Positions 26,226-35,049 of a DNA stretch of 37,754 nt are shown piece after piece. The notes under the pieces were generated by a model that saw only the letters and a program-made list of their open reading frames with translations, made no database searches and was not told the origin of the DNA. The stretch covers positions 1 to 37,754 of the forward strand of contig CAZNHL010000047.1 of assembly GCA_964572965.1 (NCBI GenBank), read 5' to 3'. Numbering within the stretch: the stretch's first letter is position 1; every line of letters starts with the position of its first letter. The position numbers and the translations under genes were made by a program. This DNA comes from CAZNHL01 sp964572965 (GTDB lineage: Bacteria > Bacteroidota > Bacteroidia > Cytophagales > UBA9547).

Positions 26226-26801
26226 TTATGGTTTAGCGATAAAATCTTTTACAAGCTTTTCGGCTTCTGCTAAAGCCGTAGGTAAGTGTTCATTGATCAG
26301 TACGACGTCAAACTGATTCTGAAAAGACATTTCGAAATTTGCTTTGAACAGGCGTTTCTGAATACTCTCTTCATTTTCAGTAGCTCTTTCACGTAGCCTT
26401 TTTTCCAGTAGTTCTAATGAAGGTATTTTGACAAATATAGACAGAGCTTTGTCGCCGAAGTATTTTTTAAGGTTTACACCTCCTTTTACGTCTACATCAA
26501 AGATGATGGTTTTCCCTCCATCCCATAGGCGTTGAATTTCGGCTTTCAGGGTGCCGTAGAAATTACCTACGTATACTTCCTCCCACTCTACAAATTCGTC
26601 CTGGTGGATTCTCTTTACAAATTCTTCGGGTTTTAAGAAATAATAATGTTTGCCGTTTTCTTCGTGTTGTCCTCGTGGGTCACGTGTACAGGCTGAAATA
26701 GAAAATCCCATATCCGGGATTATTTTCATCAGGTGTTGTGCAATTGTTGTTTTGCCTGAACCTGATGGTGCACAAAAAATGATGGCTTTACCTTGCTTCA
26801 A
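26226..26801 (-). CDS. gmk: Guanylate kinase
   Basis: A 191-residue enzyme phosphorylating GMP to GDP. P-loop APSGSGKTT at residues 11-19, the GMP-binding region SACTRDPRGQHEENGKHYYF, and EWEEVYVGNFYGT are diagnostic. It begins eight bases after the anti-sigma gene, suggesting cotranscription. Confidence 0.97.
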   Translation of the reverse strand: MKQGKAIIFCAPSGSGKTTIAQHLMKIIPDMGFSISACTRDPRGQHEENGKHYYFLKPEEFVKRIHQDEFVEWEEVYVGNFYGTLKAEIQRLWDGGKTIIFDVDVKGGVNLKKYFGDKALSIFVKIPSLELLEKRLRERATENEESIQKRLFKANFEMSFQNQFDVVLINEHLPTALAEAEKLVKDFIAKP

Positions 26802-26809
26802 AATGTATT

Positions 26810-27100
26810 CTAAATTTGATTAACCGAAATATTTAATTTTGACCTGATCTCCTCTACCAATTTCGGTGATACATCTTTTTTCTCAATGCGCATTTTGACA
26901 ACGTCTCTGATGCATTTTTCCAGGTTAAAATAACCCATTGACTTTTCACAACATTTGATTTTACTGTCAAAATAGCTGAGTTGTTCTTCTGAAGCTTCTC
27001 CGTCAAGAATGAGGTTAATTACTTCCAAACATTTGGATAGACCTGCCTGTGTCTCAATAAGCGGCGTGGCAGCGTTGTTTTCTGAATTTACAGAGTTCAT
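26810..27100 (-). CDS. Small anti-sigma factor-like protein with incomplete zinc motif
   Basis: A 96-residue soluble protein without a TM segment, 22 bases downstream of the ECF sigma gene. The segment CLEVINLILDGEASEEQ followed by CC...YFNLEKCIRDVVKMRIEKK has the layout of the short zinc-binding anti-sigma factors (ZAS, H-x3-C-x2-C) that pair with ECF sigma factors in Bacteroidota. By my alignment, the usual His is Lys and the last Cys of the motif is Ser. The N-terminal Cys and one central Cys remain. It may bind zinc poorly or sense something else. The role follows from position and length; the alignment is from memory of the family. Confidence 0.7.
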   Translation of the reverse strand: MNSVNSENNAATPLIETQAGLSKCLEVINLILDGEASEEQLSYFDSKIKCCEKSMGYFNLEKCIRDVVKMRIEKKDVSPKLVEEIRSKLNISVNQI

Positions 27101-27122
27101 AGATAAGGTAAGTTATTATATC

Positions 27123-27710
27123 TTAATCTTTATAGCCTAAGTGTGAAGCATATTCGCGCAACTTTTCTTTTAGTAACATCCTTGCCCTGTGCAATCTGGA
27201 GCGTACAGTTCCGATTGGGATGTTCAGGATTTTAGCCATTTCCTCATAGGTGAAACCTTCAAGGTCACATAGAATAATTACTGTACGGAAATCCACATCA
27301 AGTGCGTTCAATGCATTGGCAACCTCGTCGCCAATCAATTCCTGCACAGTTTCCACACGTAGATCTGTCGTATGCTTTGTGTCTGCTTCTTCAGAGTTGT
27401 AGAAAGACTCTACTTCCTGATAATCAACCTTGTTTGGTTCTTTAACCTTACGACGATACTCGTTGATGAAGCTGTTTTTCAGAATTCTAAACAGCCATGC
27501 TTTCGCATTAGTTCCCTGTTCAAAACTCTCGTAAAAACGATATGCCTTTAAATAGGTGTCTTGCACCAGATCATTGGCATCATCCTCATCAAGCGTTAGC
27601 CTGTATGCAAAGTTGTACAAAGGGGTAACCAAAGGCATAAAGAGTTTCAAGAAATCTTCATCACGCTTCTTTTTGGCTTCTGGGCTTATATTTTCAAGAA
27701 AATCGGACAT
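27123..27710 (-). CDS. ECF-type RNA polymerase sigma factor
   Basis: A 195-residue sigma-70 family protein of ECF size. Region 2 (about residues 25-95) includes YNFAYRLTLDEDDANDLVQDTYLKAY and AWLFRILKNSFINEYRR; region 4 (about 130-185) includes FRTVIILCDLEGFTYEEMAKIL and IPIGTVRSRLHRARMLL, a helix-turn-helix. The domains are separated by an acidic linker. A small anti-sigma candidate follows 22 bases downstream, then gmk and nadD on the same strand. The plus-strand CAAAAATA at 27720-27727 (TATTTTTG on the minus strand) is a possible -7 box just upstream of the start. Confidence 0.93.
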   Translation of the reverse strand: MSDFLENISPEAKKKRDEDFLKLFMPLVTPLYNFAYRLTLDEDDANDLVQDTYLKAYRFYESFEQGTNAKAWLFRILKNSFINEYRRKVKEPNKVDYQEVESFYNSEEADTKHTTDLRVETVQELIGDEVANALNALDVDFRTVIILCDLEGFTYEEMAKILNIPIGTVRSRLHRARMLLKEKLREYASHLGYKD

Positions 27711-27721
27711 GGATCAAAACA

Positions 27722-27755
27722 AAAATAGTACAGGAAGTAATTCCTGTACTATTTT
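27722..27755 (-). terminator. Terminator of the small secreted-protein gene
   Basis: A 15-base perfect stem (AAAATAGTACAGGAA and its complement) around a GTAA loop, nine bases past the stop at 27765. On the minus strand a T-rich run follows (TTTTTGTTTTG). It also separates this gene from the sigma factor gene. Confidence 0.85.
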
Positions 27756-27764
27756 ACGTAAGAA

Positions 27765-28217
27765 TTAGTTCTTAGGCAAATACTGAGCGAACTCTTCGTA
27801 CCATTCTTTTGCTTTTGGGCCTACTATATAGGTGTGAAGCTTAAAATGTACTTTTTCATTGCCATTTTTTTCGATCAGAATTTGTTGTTTCAGATCTTTG
27901 TTGGCATATGTTTTTATTTCTTCATCCCTGTCAAGGATGTATGAATCTATTTTAGTGACTTTGTATTCGTTTATTGCCTTTCTCTCCAGAACTTCGTTCA
28001 GACTGTCTGCTTGTTTAACTAAAAACTGAGCCTTATCATAGTCGGTACTATTTTTGGTCAATACAAAGAGGATCATGTGTTTTGCAGCAGAATCTAGCAG
28101 AAACTCTATCTTTGTATCCATTTTATTTAGTTCAGGATGGTGTTTAAACTGCGCCTGAACGTTAATAATGCAAGCCGTAAAGGCCAATGTAGCTAACGTA
28201 AAAATTTTCTTAATCAT
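27765..28217 (-). CDS. Small secreted protein of unknown function
   Basis: A 150-residue protein with a signal peptide (hydrophobic residues 5-20, cleavage near VQAQ). The mature part is a charged helical domain (DYDKAQFLVKQADSL, KVTKIDSYILDRDEE) followed by a short beta segment, ending in PKN. I do not recognise it. It lies between mutS and the sigma factor gene on the same strand, with its own terminator and no sign of coupling to either. Confidence 0.7.
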   Translation of the reverse strand: MIKKIFTLATLAFTACIINVQAQFKHHPELNKMDTKIEFLLDSAAKHMILFVLTKNSTDYDKAQFLVKQADSLNEVLERKAINEYKVTKIDSYILDRDEEIKTYANKDLKQQILIEKNGNEKVHFKLHTYIVGPKAKEWYEEFAQYLPKN

Positions 28218-28275
28218 AAGGTTATAAGGGTATTAAGTAAACTAAATATAGCTATAAGACATTGGCATTCAAATA

Positions 28276-30882
28276 TTAGTTTTGCATCATTAGCTTGAGC
28301 TCGTTGAGCTTTAATAATGCTTCTACCGGCGAAAGGGTGTTGATATCGATGATGTTCATCATTTCTTTCACGCGTTGATATTTAGGATCATTGGCTTCGA
28401 AAAGGGTCATCTGGTAATTGTTTTTCGGCATTTCGCGCAATGGCTTAGACGGATCAGTTTTGACTTTTTCTTTCTCCAGATGGTGCATGATTTCATTGGC
28501 TCGTAGCACTACACTATTTGGCATACCCGCCATTTGTGCTACATGAATACCAAAACTGTGTTCACTTCCGCCTTCTTTCAGCTTTCTCATAAAGATGACT
28601 TTGTTGCCGACTTCTTTTACAGAAACATTGAAATTCTTGATTCGGGGAAAATCTTCTGTTAACTGATTAAGCTCGTGGTAGTGCGTTGCAAACAGTGTTT
28701 TTGCAAAGCTCTTGCTGTGGTTATGGAGGTACTCTACAATGGCCCAGGCTATAGAAATACCATCATAGGTACTGGTTCCGCGCCCGATTTCATCCATCAG
28801 TACCAGACTTCTGTCAGAAAGGTTATTCAGGATACTGGCAGTTTCTGTCATCTCAACCATGAAGGTAGATTCTCCTCTGGAAAGGTTATCAGAAGCACCT
28901 ACACGGGTAAATACTTTGTCAACAATACCAATTTCGGCAGCCTGTGCAGGAACAAAGCAGCCAATTTGCGCCATCAGCACAATCAATGCTGTCTGGCGTA
29001 GCAGTGCAGACTTACCGGCCATGTTAGGCCCGGTAATGACCATGATCTGTTGTGTTTCGTCGTTCAGGAAAATGTCGTTAGGAACATAGCTCTCTCCTAT
29101 TGGCAATTTCTGTTCAATAACCGGGTGACGGCCCGCTTTGATGTCAATACGCTTACTGTCATTGACAATTGGTTTAGCGTATTTGTTTTTCTTTGAGATA
29201 GAAGCAAAAGACGTAAGACAATCTATTTTTGCCAATATTTTAGCATTTTTCTGAATCTGCGGAACGAAGTCTACAGCAGCTAAAACCAACTCTTCAAACA
29301 TGCGGTATTCAATGGCATGTATCTTATCTTCTGCTGTCAGGATTTGCTCCTCATATACTTTCAGCTCTTCAGTAATATAACGTTCTGCATTTACCAGAGT
29401 CTGTTTGCGGATCCAGTCGGCAGGTACTTTGTCTTTGTTAGAGTTGGTTACTTCTATATAGTAACCGAATACTTTGTTGAAAGAGATTTTAAGAGAAGTA
29501 ATACCTGTTCTGGCAATTTCGCGTTGCTGAACCTGTAAAAGAAAATCTTTACCGGCATAAGCGATCTGGCGTAACCTATCCAGTTCTTCATCTAACCCGT
29601 CATTGATCAATCGCCCCTGATTGGTTACAATCGGCGGATCCGGCATCAGTTCTTTTTCAATCTTTTCACGGATGAATGTACAGGGGTCCAGCTGGTTTCC
29701 CAGTTTCTTCAAATCACCCGCTTCAGCATTTGATAGTAAAGCTTTGATCGGGTCAATATGGCTTAATGCTCTTTTGAGCTGATTTAATTCTCTTGGATTA
29801 ACTCGGCGAACAGCTACTTTGGAGATAACGCGTTCCAGGTCACCGATAGGTTTCATGTGCTGAATAACTTCTTCAAGGTATTCAGGTTTGTTAATGAATG
29901 CCTCAACTACAGCCAGCCGTTCTTCAATCGGGTTGATTTCCTTTAAAGGAAGTACCATCCAGTTACGGAGCATGCGGGCACCCATCGGCGTACAGGTGTC
30001 ATCCAGGATATCAATTAACGGCACCCCCCCTTCATACTGCGGATAAACCAACTCAAGGTTACGTATTGTAAACTTGTCCAGCCATACAAAACGCTCTTCT
30101 TCTATGCGTGAGATGGAAGCAATATGGCCGATCTCGTTATGTTCAGTGTCTTTTAAATATTGAAGAATGCTCCCTGCAGCTACTATGGCAGCAGGCATAC
30201 TGTCAATACCGAAACCTTTAAGTGTTGCTGTTCCGAAATGCTGCGTTAAGCTTTCGTGAGCATAATCAAATGAATGGATCCAGTCTTCCTGGAAGTAATT
30301 ATTAAATCGATCACCAAATACCTGGCTGAAATCGTTTTTACGGTTTTTAGCGCAAAGAACTTCAGAAGGGCTAAAGCTCTGGAGGAGTTTATCCACATAG
30401 GCAGCTTTCCCTTGCGAAGCCATAAATTCGCCCGTAGAAATATCAAGGAATGCGATGCCAATTTCGTCCTTTTCAAAGTAAACAGCGCTAAGATAGTTAT
30501 TGCGCTTTACGTCGAGTACATTGTCGTTGTAAGAAACCCCCGGAGTGACCAGTTCTGTAACACCTCGTTTTACAATCCCTTTTACAGATTTAGGATCTTC
30601 AAGCTGGTCACAGATTGCAACCCTTTCACCGGCACGAACAAGCTTTGGAAGGTAATTGTCCAGAGAATGATGAGGAAAACCGGCCAGTGCTGTTTCTGTG
30701 GGAGAGCCCGCACCTCTTTTGGTCAGCACAATGCCAAGGATTCTGGAGGTTTTGATAGCGTCTTCTCCAAATGTTTCATAGAAATCGCCTACACGGAATA
30801 ATAACAAAGCGCCGGGATATTTTCCCTTAATCGCGTTGAATTGTTTCATAAGGGGAGTTTCTTCTGTTTTCTTTCCTTTCAT
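28276..30882 (-). CDS. mutS: DNA mismatch repair protein MutS
   Basis: An 868-residue MutS of normal MutS1 length, the mismatch sensor that recruits MutL. The mismatch-reading loop GDFYETFGEDA contains Phe34 and Glu36 (F-x-E). The ATPase shows Walker A TGPNMAGKSALLRQ (about residues 614-626), the segment RGESTFMVEMTE, Walker B LVLMDEIGRGTSTYDG and the downstream FATHYHEL. It is divergent from the TrmH-like gene across 123 bases. Confidence 0.98.
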   Translation of the reverse strand: MKGKKTEETPLMKQFNAIKGKYPGALLLFRVGDFYETFGEDAIKTSRILGIVLTKRGAGSPTETALAGFPHHSLDNYLPKLVRAGERVAICDQLEDPKSVKGIVKRGVTELVTPGVSYNDNVLDVKRNNYLSAVYFEKDEIGIAFLDISTGEFMASQGKAAYVDKLLQSFSPSEVLCAKNRKNDFSQVFGDRFNNYFQEDWIHSFDYAHESLTQHFGTATLKGFGIDSMPAAIVAAGSILQYLKDTEHNEIGHIASISRIEEERFVWLDKFTIRNLELVYPQYEGGVPLIDILDDTCTPMGARMLRNWMVLPLKEINPIEERLAVVEAFINKPEYLEEVIQHMKPIGDLERVISKVAVRRVNPRELNQLKRALSHIDPIKALLSNAEAGDLKKLGNQLDPCTFIREKIEKELMPDPPIVTNQGRLINDGLDEELDRLRQIAYAGKDFLLQVQQREIARTGITSLKISFNKVFGYYIEVTNSNKDKVPADWIRKQTLVNAERYITEELKVYEEQILTAEDKIHAIEYRMFEELVLAAVDFVPQIQKNAKILAKIDCLTSFASISKKNKYAKPIVNDSKRIDIKAGRHPVIEQKLPIGESYVPNDIFLNDETQQIMVITGPNMAGKSALLRQTALIVLMAQIGCFVPAQAAEIGIVDKVFTRVGASDNLSRGESTFMVEMTETASILNNLSDRSLVLMDEIGRGTSTYDGISIAWAIVEYLHNHSKSFAKTLFATHYHELNQLTEDFPRIKNFNVSVKEVGNKVIFMRKLKEGGSEHSFGIHVAQMAGMPNSVVLRANEIMHHLEKEKVKTDPSKPLREMPKNNYQMTLFEANDPKYQRVKEMMNIIDINTLSPVEALLKLNELKLMMQN

Positions 30883-30957
30883 AGGTGGGATATTAGAAAT
30901 AGGCGGATGTCACTCAGCAATTTACCAGATAGCAAATTACGGTTTTTCGGCTAAAAA

Positions 30958-30991
30958 CAGAAATGCGCTTATTCGAAATTTGGCATTTCTG
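30958..30991. repeat. Inverted repeat between mutS and the TrmH-like gene
   Basis: Nine-base perfect arms (CAGAAATGC at 30958-30966 and GCATTTCTG at 30983-30991) flank 16 bases. The spacer and left part of the right arm contain GAAATTTG (30975-30982), a 7/8 match to the -7 box for the plus-strand gene, whose ATG is at 31006. Could be an operator or chance. Confidence 0.4.
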
Positions 30992-31005
30992 CACTAAATT
31001 GCGTG

Positions 31006-31539
31006 ATGCAGAAATTGTCTATGGACGAACTGAATCGTCTCACTCCCGAAGAATTTAAGGATACTGAAAAAAATACCGTTGTGGTGGTTCTTGACAATGT
31101 CAGAAGCTTAAGCAATGTAGGGTCGGCATTCAGAACCGGCGATGCTTTTAAGATTGAGAAACTGTTGTTATGTGGTATTACCGGGACACCTCCCAACCGC
31201 GAAATTCAGAAAACAGCTTTAGGAGCAACAGAAACAGTGGTGTGGGAGCACCATGGAGAGACATTAGAGGCTGTCCGGAAACTGAAGGAAGAAGGCTATG
31301 AGGTATTTGCTGTAGAGCAGGTTACAAATAGCATTTTTCTACAAAAATTTCAACCGGAAGCCGGGAAGAAATACGCTTTTGTGTTTGGCAATGAAGTAGA
31401 CGGTGTAGATAGCAGCGTGTTGCCGCTTTGTAGTGGTTGTCTGGAAATTCCTCAATTCGGAACAAAACATTCATTAAATGTTTCGGTAACTGTTGGTGTG
31501 GTGCTTTGGGATTATATGAGTAAAACTGTTTTGATATAA
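31006..31539 (+). CDS. TrmH/SpoU-family RNA 2'-O-methyltransferase
   Basis: A 177-residue SPOUT methyltransferase acting on tRNA or rRNA ribose. Motif 1 NVRSLSNVGSAFRT (about residues 31-44) and motifs 2/3 VFGNEVDGVDS and IPQFGTKHSLNVSVTVGVVLW form the knotted AdoMet site. I chose ATG at 31006 over the GTG three bases upstream. It lacks the N-terminal substrate-binding domain of longer relatives, so the exact target cannot be told. Its stop overlaps the first base of a hairpin. Confidence 0.93.
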   Translation: MQKLSMDELNRLTPEEFKDTEKNTVVVVLDNVRSLSNVGSAFRTGDAFKIEKLLLCGITGTPPNREIQKTALGATETVVWEHHGETLEAVRKLKEEGYEVFAVEQVTNSIFLQKFQPEAGKKYAFVFGNEVDGVDSSVLPLCSGCLEIPQFGTKHSLNVSVTVGVVLWDYMSKTVLI

Positions 31540-31581
31540 AGCATAAGGGTTCCGCAGAATTTCCGAGGAACCCTTATGCTT
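31539..31581. terminator. Hairpin between convergent TrmH-like and propeller-lipoprotein genes
   Basis: A 15-base perfect inverted repeat (AAGCATAAGGGTTCC and its complement) around a 13-base loop that starts on the stop codon of the methyltransferase. It lies between convergent genes. T runs outside the stem are weak, so it is a likely but not ideal terminator. Confidence 0.65.
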
Positions 31582-31585
31582 CCGT

Positions 31586-32725
31586 TTACCAGCCAGGTTG
31601 CTGCCCAGACGTCATAATATTATAGGTATCACTTTTTATAGTATACACGACTATCGATTCATTAGATCTGGTGTTGGAGTAATAGCCATATTGAACGGAA
31701 TATGCTAATTGATCACTGGCAGGGTTAAAAGACGGAGATCTAAGATTATAGCCGTTATTATAAAGATAATCTACGGTTGCTGAATAACTGCTTGTACGAT
31801 TATAGAGTCTGAGGTATGGAGTACTTCCATCTTTTAATACATAAGCTACATATTGTCCATTCGGAGATACAGCAATATCAGTGAAAAGATAATAACTAGT
31901 GCTAATAGAAGTTGTGACCCCATTTTTATAGTGATAAAGTCTGTAATAACCTCCGGAATAAGTTACATAGGCAATATTGTCTGAAGTTGAGCCGACAGCC
32001 AGGGCATATACCGAACTGTTAGAAACAGAAATCGGTAAGATGATGTTTGCTTTAGTGTTATAGTCTTTTACATAGTATCCTCCTCTTGAACTGGATCCAT
32101 AAATGGCTTTTCCGTCAAGAGAAAAACGGGTATTGGAATAGCTGCTGACATTATAACTTGAACCTGAGCTTAAATAACTTCCGTCAATACCATAAATATA
32201 AAAACCTCCGTAGTAAGTATCATTTACAAGAATACCTTTCCTGTCGGGTGTCCAGGAAGGAGAAGAGATTGAATAATTATAGGTATTGGTAATACTTGCA
32301 GTGGATTTTGTGTTCGGATTTAATGTTAGGATGGAAGAAGAGTTTATATAAACTATATCACTTTTGTTTCCTGTTGGAGTACCTGTTGTTTTCAGCCAAA
32401 GTGTATCCCGGCTTTTAAGTTGTCCCTGAGAAATCAGGCCGGCTGTTATGTATTTTCTGGTATTAAGATCTCTTTTTTGTTTAAAGACTACGTAATTACT
32501 TCCTTCCTTCAGAATTGAAACATAATTTGTATCACTTGCAATAAACTTGACAATGCTGCCTTGTTGGCCACCGCTGATTGTGACATAGGCAGTGTCATTT
32601 TTTTCTATTGGAGAAAAAGTGGTTTTGGGTTTGAAATTAACTTCAACAGGGAGTTCAGGATCTACCTTTTTACAAGAAACTAAAACTATAAAAAGACTTA
32701 AGCCTAACAAGAATTTCCTTAGCAT
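31586..32725 (-). CDS. Lipoprotein with a WD40/TolB-like beta-propeller
   Basis: A 379-residue protein. I place the start at 32725 (MLRKFLLGLSLFIVLVSC): Cys18 is the lipobox cysteine, and an in-frame ATG nine codons upstream would give an unlikely extended leader. Residues about 25-125 form a beta-rich domain. The rest contains propeller-style repeats: SPSWTPDRKGILV, IAVSPNGQYVAYV and RSPSFNPASDQLAYS, the PD40/TolB-like pattern. The propeller region is unusually rich in Tyr and Ser. Predicted to sit in the envelope, possibly on the surface since lysines follow the lipidated Cys. It diverges from the metalloprotease gene, with 76 bases between starts. Confidence 0.8.
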   Translation of the reverse strand: MLRKFLLGLSLFIVLVSCKKVDPELPVEVNFKPKTTFSPIEKNDTAYVTISGGQQGSIVKFIASDTNYVSILKEGSNYVVFKQKRDLNTRKYITAGLISQGQLKSRDTLWLKTTGTPTGNKSDIVYINSSSILTLNPNTKSTASITNTYNYSISSPSWTPDRKGILVNDTYYGGFYIYGIDGSYLSSGSSYNVSSYSNTRFSLDGKAIYGSSSRGGYYVKDYNTKANIILPISVSNSSVYALAVGSTSDNIAYVTYSGGYYRLYHYKNGVTTSISTSYYLFTDIAVSPNGQYVAYVLKDGSTPYLRLYNRTSSYSATVDYLYNNGYNLRSPSFNPASDQLAYSVQYGYYSNTRSNESIVVYTIKSDTYNIMTSGQQPGW

Positions 32726-32758
32726 GATAATATTTTTCAATTCTAGCTTCAAAATAGC

Positions 32759-32766
32759 TAATTTTG
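32759..32766 (+). promoter_or_regulatory. Candidate -7 element for the metalloprotease / barrel operon
   Basis: TAATTTTG matches TAnnTTTG and lies 35 bases upstream of the ATG at 32802, a position like that of the rplU promoter. No TTG at 19 bases upstream. Confidence 0.45.
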
Positions 32767-32801
32767 GAGTTCACAACAAAGTACTCAACACAAAATACAG
32801 T

Positions 32802-35048
32802 ATGGAATTTTTAAGCAGGAAACTCAAAGTGTTGGCAATCAGTTGCTTCATACTGAGTTTTGCACATGCGCAGGATTTTGCACATTTCAAGCCTCTTAAG
32901 TCTGAAGGTACAATCCCTAAAGAGTTTTTATTACTTTCCTCTGAAAAATACAATCAGAGTATGGAAGCTCTTTCTAAATCGGCGAATGACGATAAAAGGT
33001 ATGAAAGAAAGGCTAAAAAAGAGTTTTCATTGAAGAACAGCTTCGAAATGAAGGATTTTCTTTTTAGCGGAAGAGTGATATTTAATGACCCTATTTCTAA
33101 TTATGTTAATAAAGTTGCTGCTGAGATTCTGAAAACTGAACCGGAACTTCAGGGCAAGGTGAAATTTTATACTATCAGGACTGCAGATGTAAACGCATTT
33201 GCTACGCATGAGGGGTTGATATTTGTGAATGAAGGAATGATTGCCCAGCTTGAAAACGAAGCTCAGCTGGCTTTTTTACTTTGTCATGAAATAGTGCACT
33301 ACAAAAAGCAACATGTACTTAACAGTTATGTTGAGGGTGTGAGAATTTCGAAGGGAAAAACAGGTTATCGTTCATTGTCGGAAGACAAAAAATACTGGGC
33401 AGAAAACCGCTATTCGAGGGAACTGGAAACGGAGGCTGATATTTCAGGTTTGGAAATATTTTTGAAGACAGGTTATAGTGTAAAATCTTTGGAGAGGTTT
33501 TTTGATGTATTGCAGTACAGCTATCTTCCTTATGATGACATAGCTTTCAAAAAGAGTTTCCTGGAGACAGAAACATTCCGTTTCCCCGACTCTTATTTTC
33601 TTGAGAAAGTAAAACCTATAGCTTCAAAAGATGAAGAAAATGAGGAGAAAAGCACGCACCCAAGCATTAAAAACAGAAGGGCTTATATTGCTGAAAAAGC
33701 AAAGAGACAGGCAAACAGAATAGCAGACCGAAACTTTATAGTTTCTGAGAAAGAGTTTTATACAGTAAGGAAAATTGCCCGCTATGATATTACAGCGGTT
33801 TGCCTTTTGGATCAGGAATATGTAGAAGCTTTTTACAATTCATATCTTTTATTACAGGAAGATTCAAGCAACTTATATGCTAAAAAAGGAATAGCGAAGT
33901 CTTTATATGGTTTGACCAAATACGCGAATGAAGGCCGGATGCACGAAGTGACAGAGAATTATAATACCATAGAAGGTAATTCTCAACAGGTTTATCATTT
34001 GTTTGACAAGCTTAAGGTAAATGAACTGAATGCAGTGGCGTTAAAATATTGCTGGCAGCTAAGTCAAAGATATCCCGCAGAAGCAGATTTGAAAGCATAT
34101 ACTGACGACTTGTTCAAAAGCATGGTGTTTCAGCATTACAGAAGCAGCACTTTGTTTCAGTCAACGCCTTTTGTGCCAATGAAGCCAAGTGCTAATGTTG
34201 AAGATACGCGCTCTAAGTATGATAAAATTCAATCTGTACAGGATTCTGCGCTGACTGATCAGAATTTTATTAAATATGTTTTTGTGGACGAATTAATGCA
34301 GGCCGAATTCCAACTGAAGTTTGATGCACTCGCCTCAGAAAAAATGGCTAAAGATCTGGAAAAAGATGATCCGAAAACAGCAAGAAGAAAGAGAAAAGAA
34401 AAAGCTAAAGAAGAGACAAGAGTAAGACGTAAAGGACATGCATTGGGAATTGACAAGGTAGTTGTTTATAACCCTTTTTACATGAAAGTTGATCAGAGAA
34501 AGAGACGTCAGCAAAAGTATCTTTCCGCTGAAAATGCAGAATTCCGCTTAAGTGACCGTATCCGTGAAAATGCAGCAATTGCAAAGCTTGATGTAGAGTT
34601 GCTGAATGATCTTGATCTGAAGGAAACAGACCTGCAGAAATATAATGATATGACATTTATGACGCTCTGGCTTCAGGAGCGTGTGAAGCATATGGAAAAC
34701 GGTGTGAAAATGCATAACCTGGATTATGAGTATGCTGAAGACCTGGCTAAACGCTACAATACCAAATATTTCTCGTGGATGGGTGTTATTGGGATGCGTC
34801 AAAAGAAATATGGCACAGCATCATTAATTGTGACAGCCGTTTTTGTTCCATATATGATTCCTTATACGGTTTATTATATAGTAACACCAAAATATGACTC
34901 CTACTATATTCAGGTATTATTTGATATTAAAACCGGAGAATCCAAGCTGGTACAATCAAACTATATTGATGATAAAGACTCAAGAACTGTTATCAATATG
35001 AGCATTTATGACAGCTTTTACCAAATGAAAACTTCAAGAAATAAGTAG
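32802..35048 (+). CDS. Large M48-type metalloprotease with extra C-terminal domain
   Basis: I start at the ATG at 32802 (MEFLSRKLKV), because this begins a signal peptide cleaved near AHAQ; the longer open frame from 32592 covers the opposite gene. The result is 748 residues. His162-Glu163-x-x-His166 (CHEIVHYKKQH) is the zinc motif, and ELETEAD at 207-213 supplies the third ligand as in M48 peptidases such as BepA or LoiP. The catalytic domain covers about residues 50-290; beyond it are helical TPR-like parts, a very Lys/Arg-rich stretch (about 510-545) and a hydrophobic segment (about 669-698) that may be membrane-inserting. The family normally lacks this 450-residue extension. A barrel gene starts one base after its stop. 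Confidence 0.87.
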   Translation: MEFLSRKLKVLAISCFILSFAHAQDFAHFKPLKSEGTIPKEFLLLSSEKYNQSMEALSKSANDDKRYERKAKKEFSLKNSFEMKDFLFSGRVIFNDPISNYVNKVAAEILKTEPELQGKVKFYTIRTADVNAFATHEGLIFVNEGMIAQLENEAQLAFLLCHEIVHYKKQHVLNSYVEGVRISKGKTGYRSLSEDKKYWAENRYSRELETEADISGLEIFLKTGYSVKSLERFFDVLQYSYLPYDDIAFKKSFLETETFRFPDSYFLEKVKPIASKDEENEEKSTHPSIKNRRAYIAEKAKRQANRIADRNFIVSEKEFYTVRKIARYDITAVCLLDQEYVEAFYNSYLLLQEDSSNLYAKKGIAKSLYGLTKYANEGRMHEVTENYNTIEGNSQQVYHLFDKLKVNELNAVALKYCWQLSQRYPAEADLKAYTDDLFKSMVFQHYRSSTLFQSTPFVPMKPSANVEDTRSKYDKIQSVQDSALTDQNFIKYVFVDELMQAEFQLKFDALASEKMAKDLEKDDPKTARRKRKEKAKEETRVRRKGHALGIDKVVVYNPFYMKVDQRKRRQQKYLSAENAEFRLSDRIRENAAIAKLDVELLNDLDLKETDLQKYNDMTFMTLWLQERVKHMENGVKMHNLDYEYAEDLAKRYNTKYFSWMGVIGMRQKKYGTASLIVTAVFVPYMIPYTVYYIVTPKYDSYYIQVLFDIKTGESKLVQSNYIDDKDSRTVINMSIYDSFYQMKTSRNK

Positions 35049-35049
35049 T

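Noticed and set aside
30274..30801. 175-residue frame on the plus strand within mutS
   Set aside because: Antisense shadow of mutS; no family features.
32592..32801. 70-codon N-terminal extension of the metalloprotease gene
   Set aside because: It overlaps the start of the divergent lipoprotein gene, and the signal peptide begins only at 32802.
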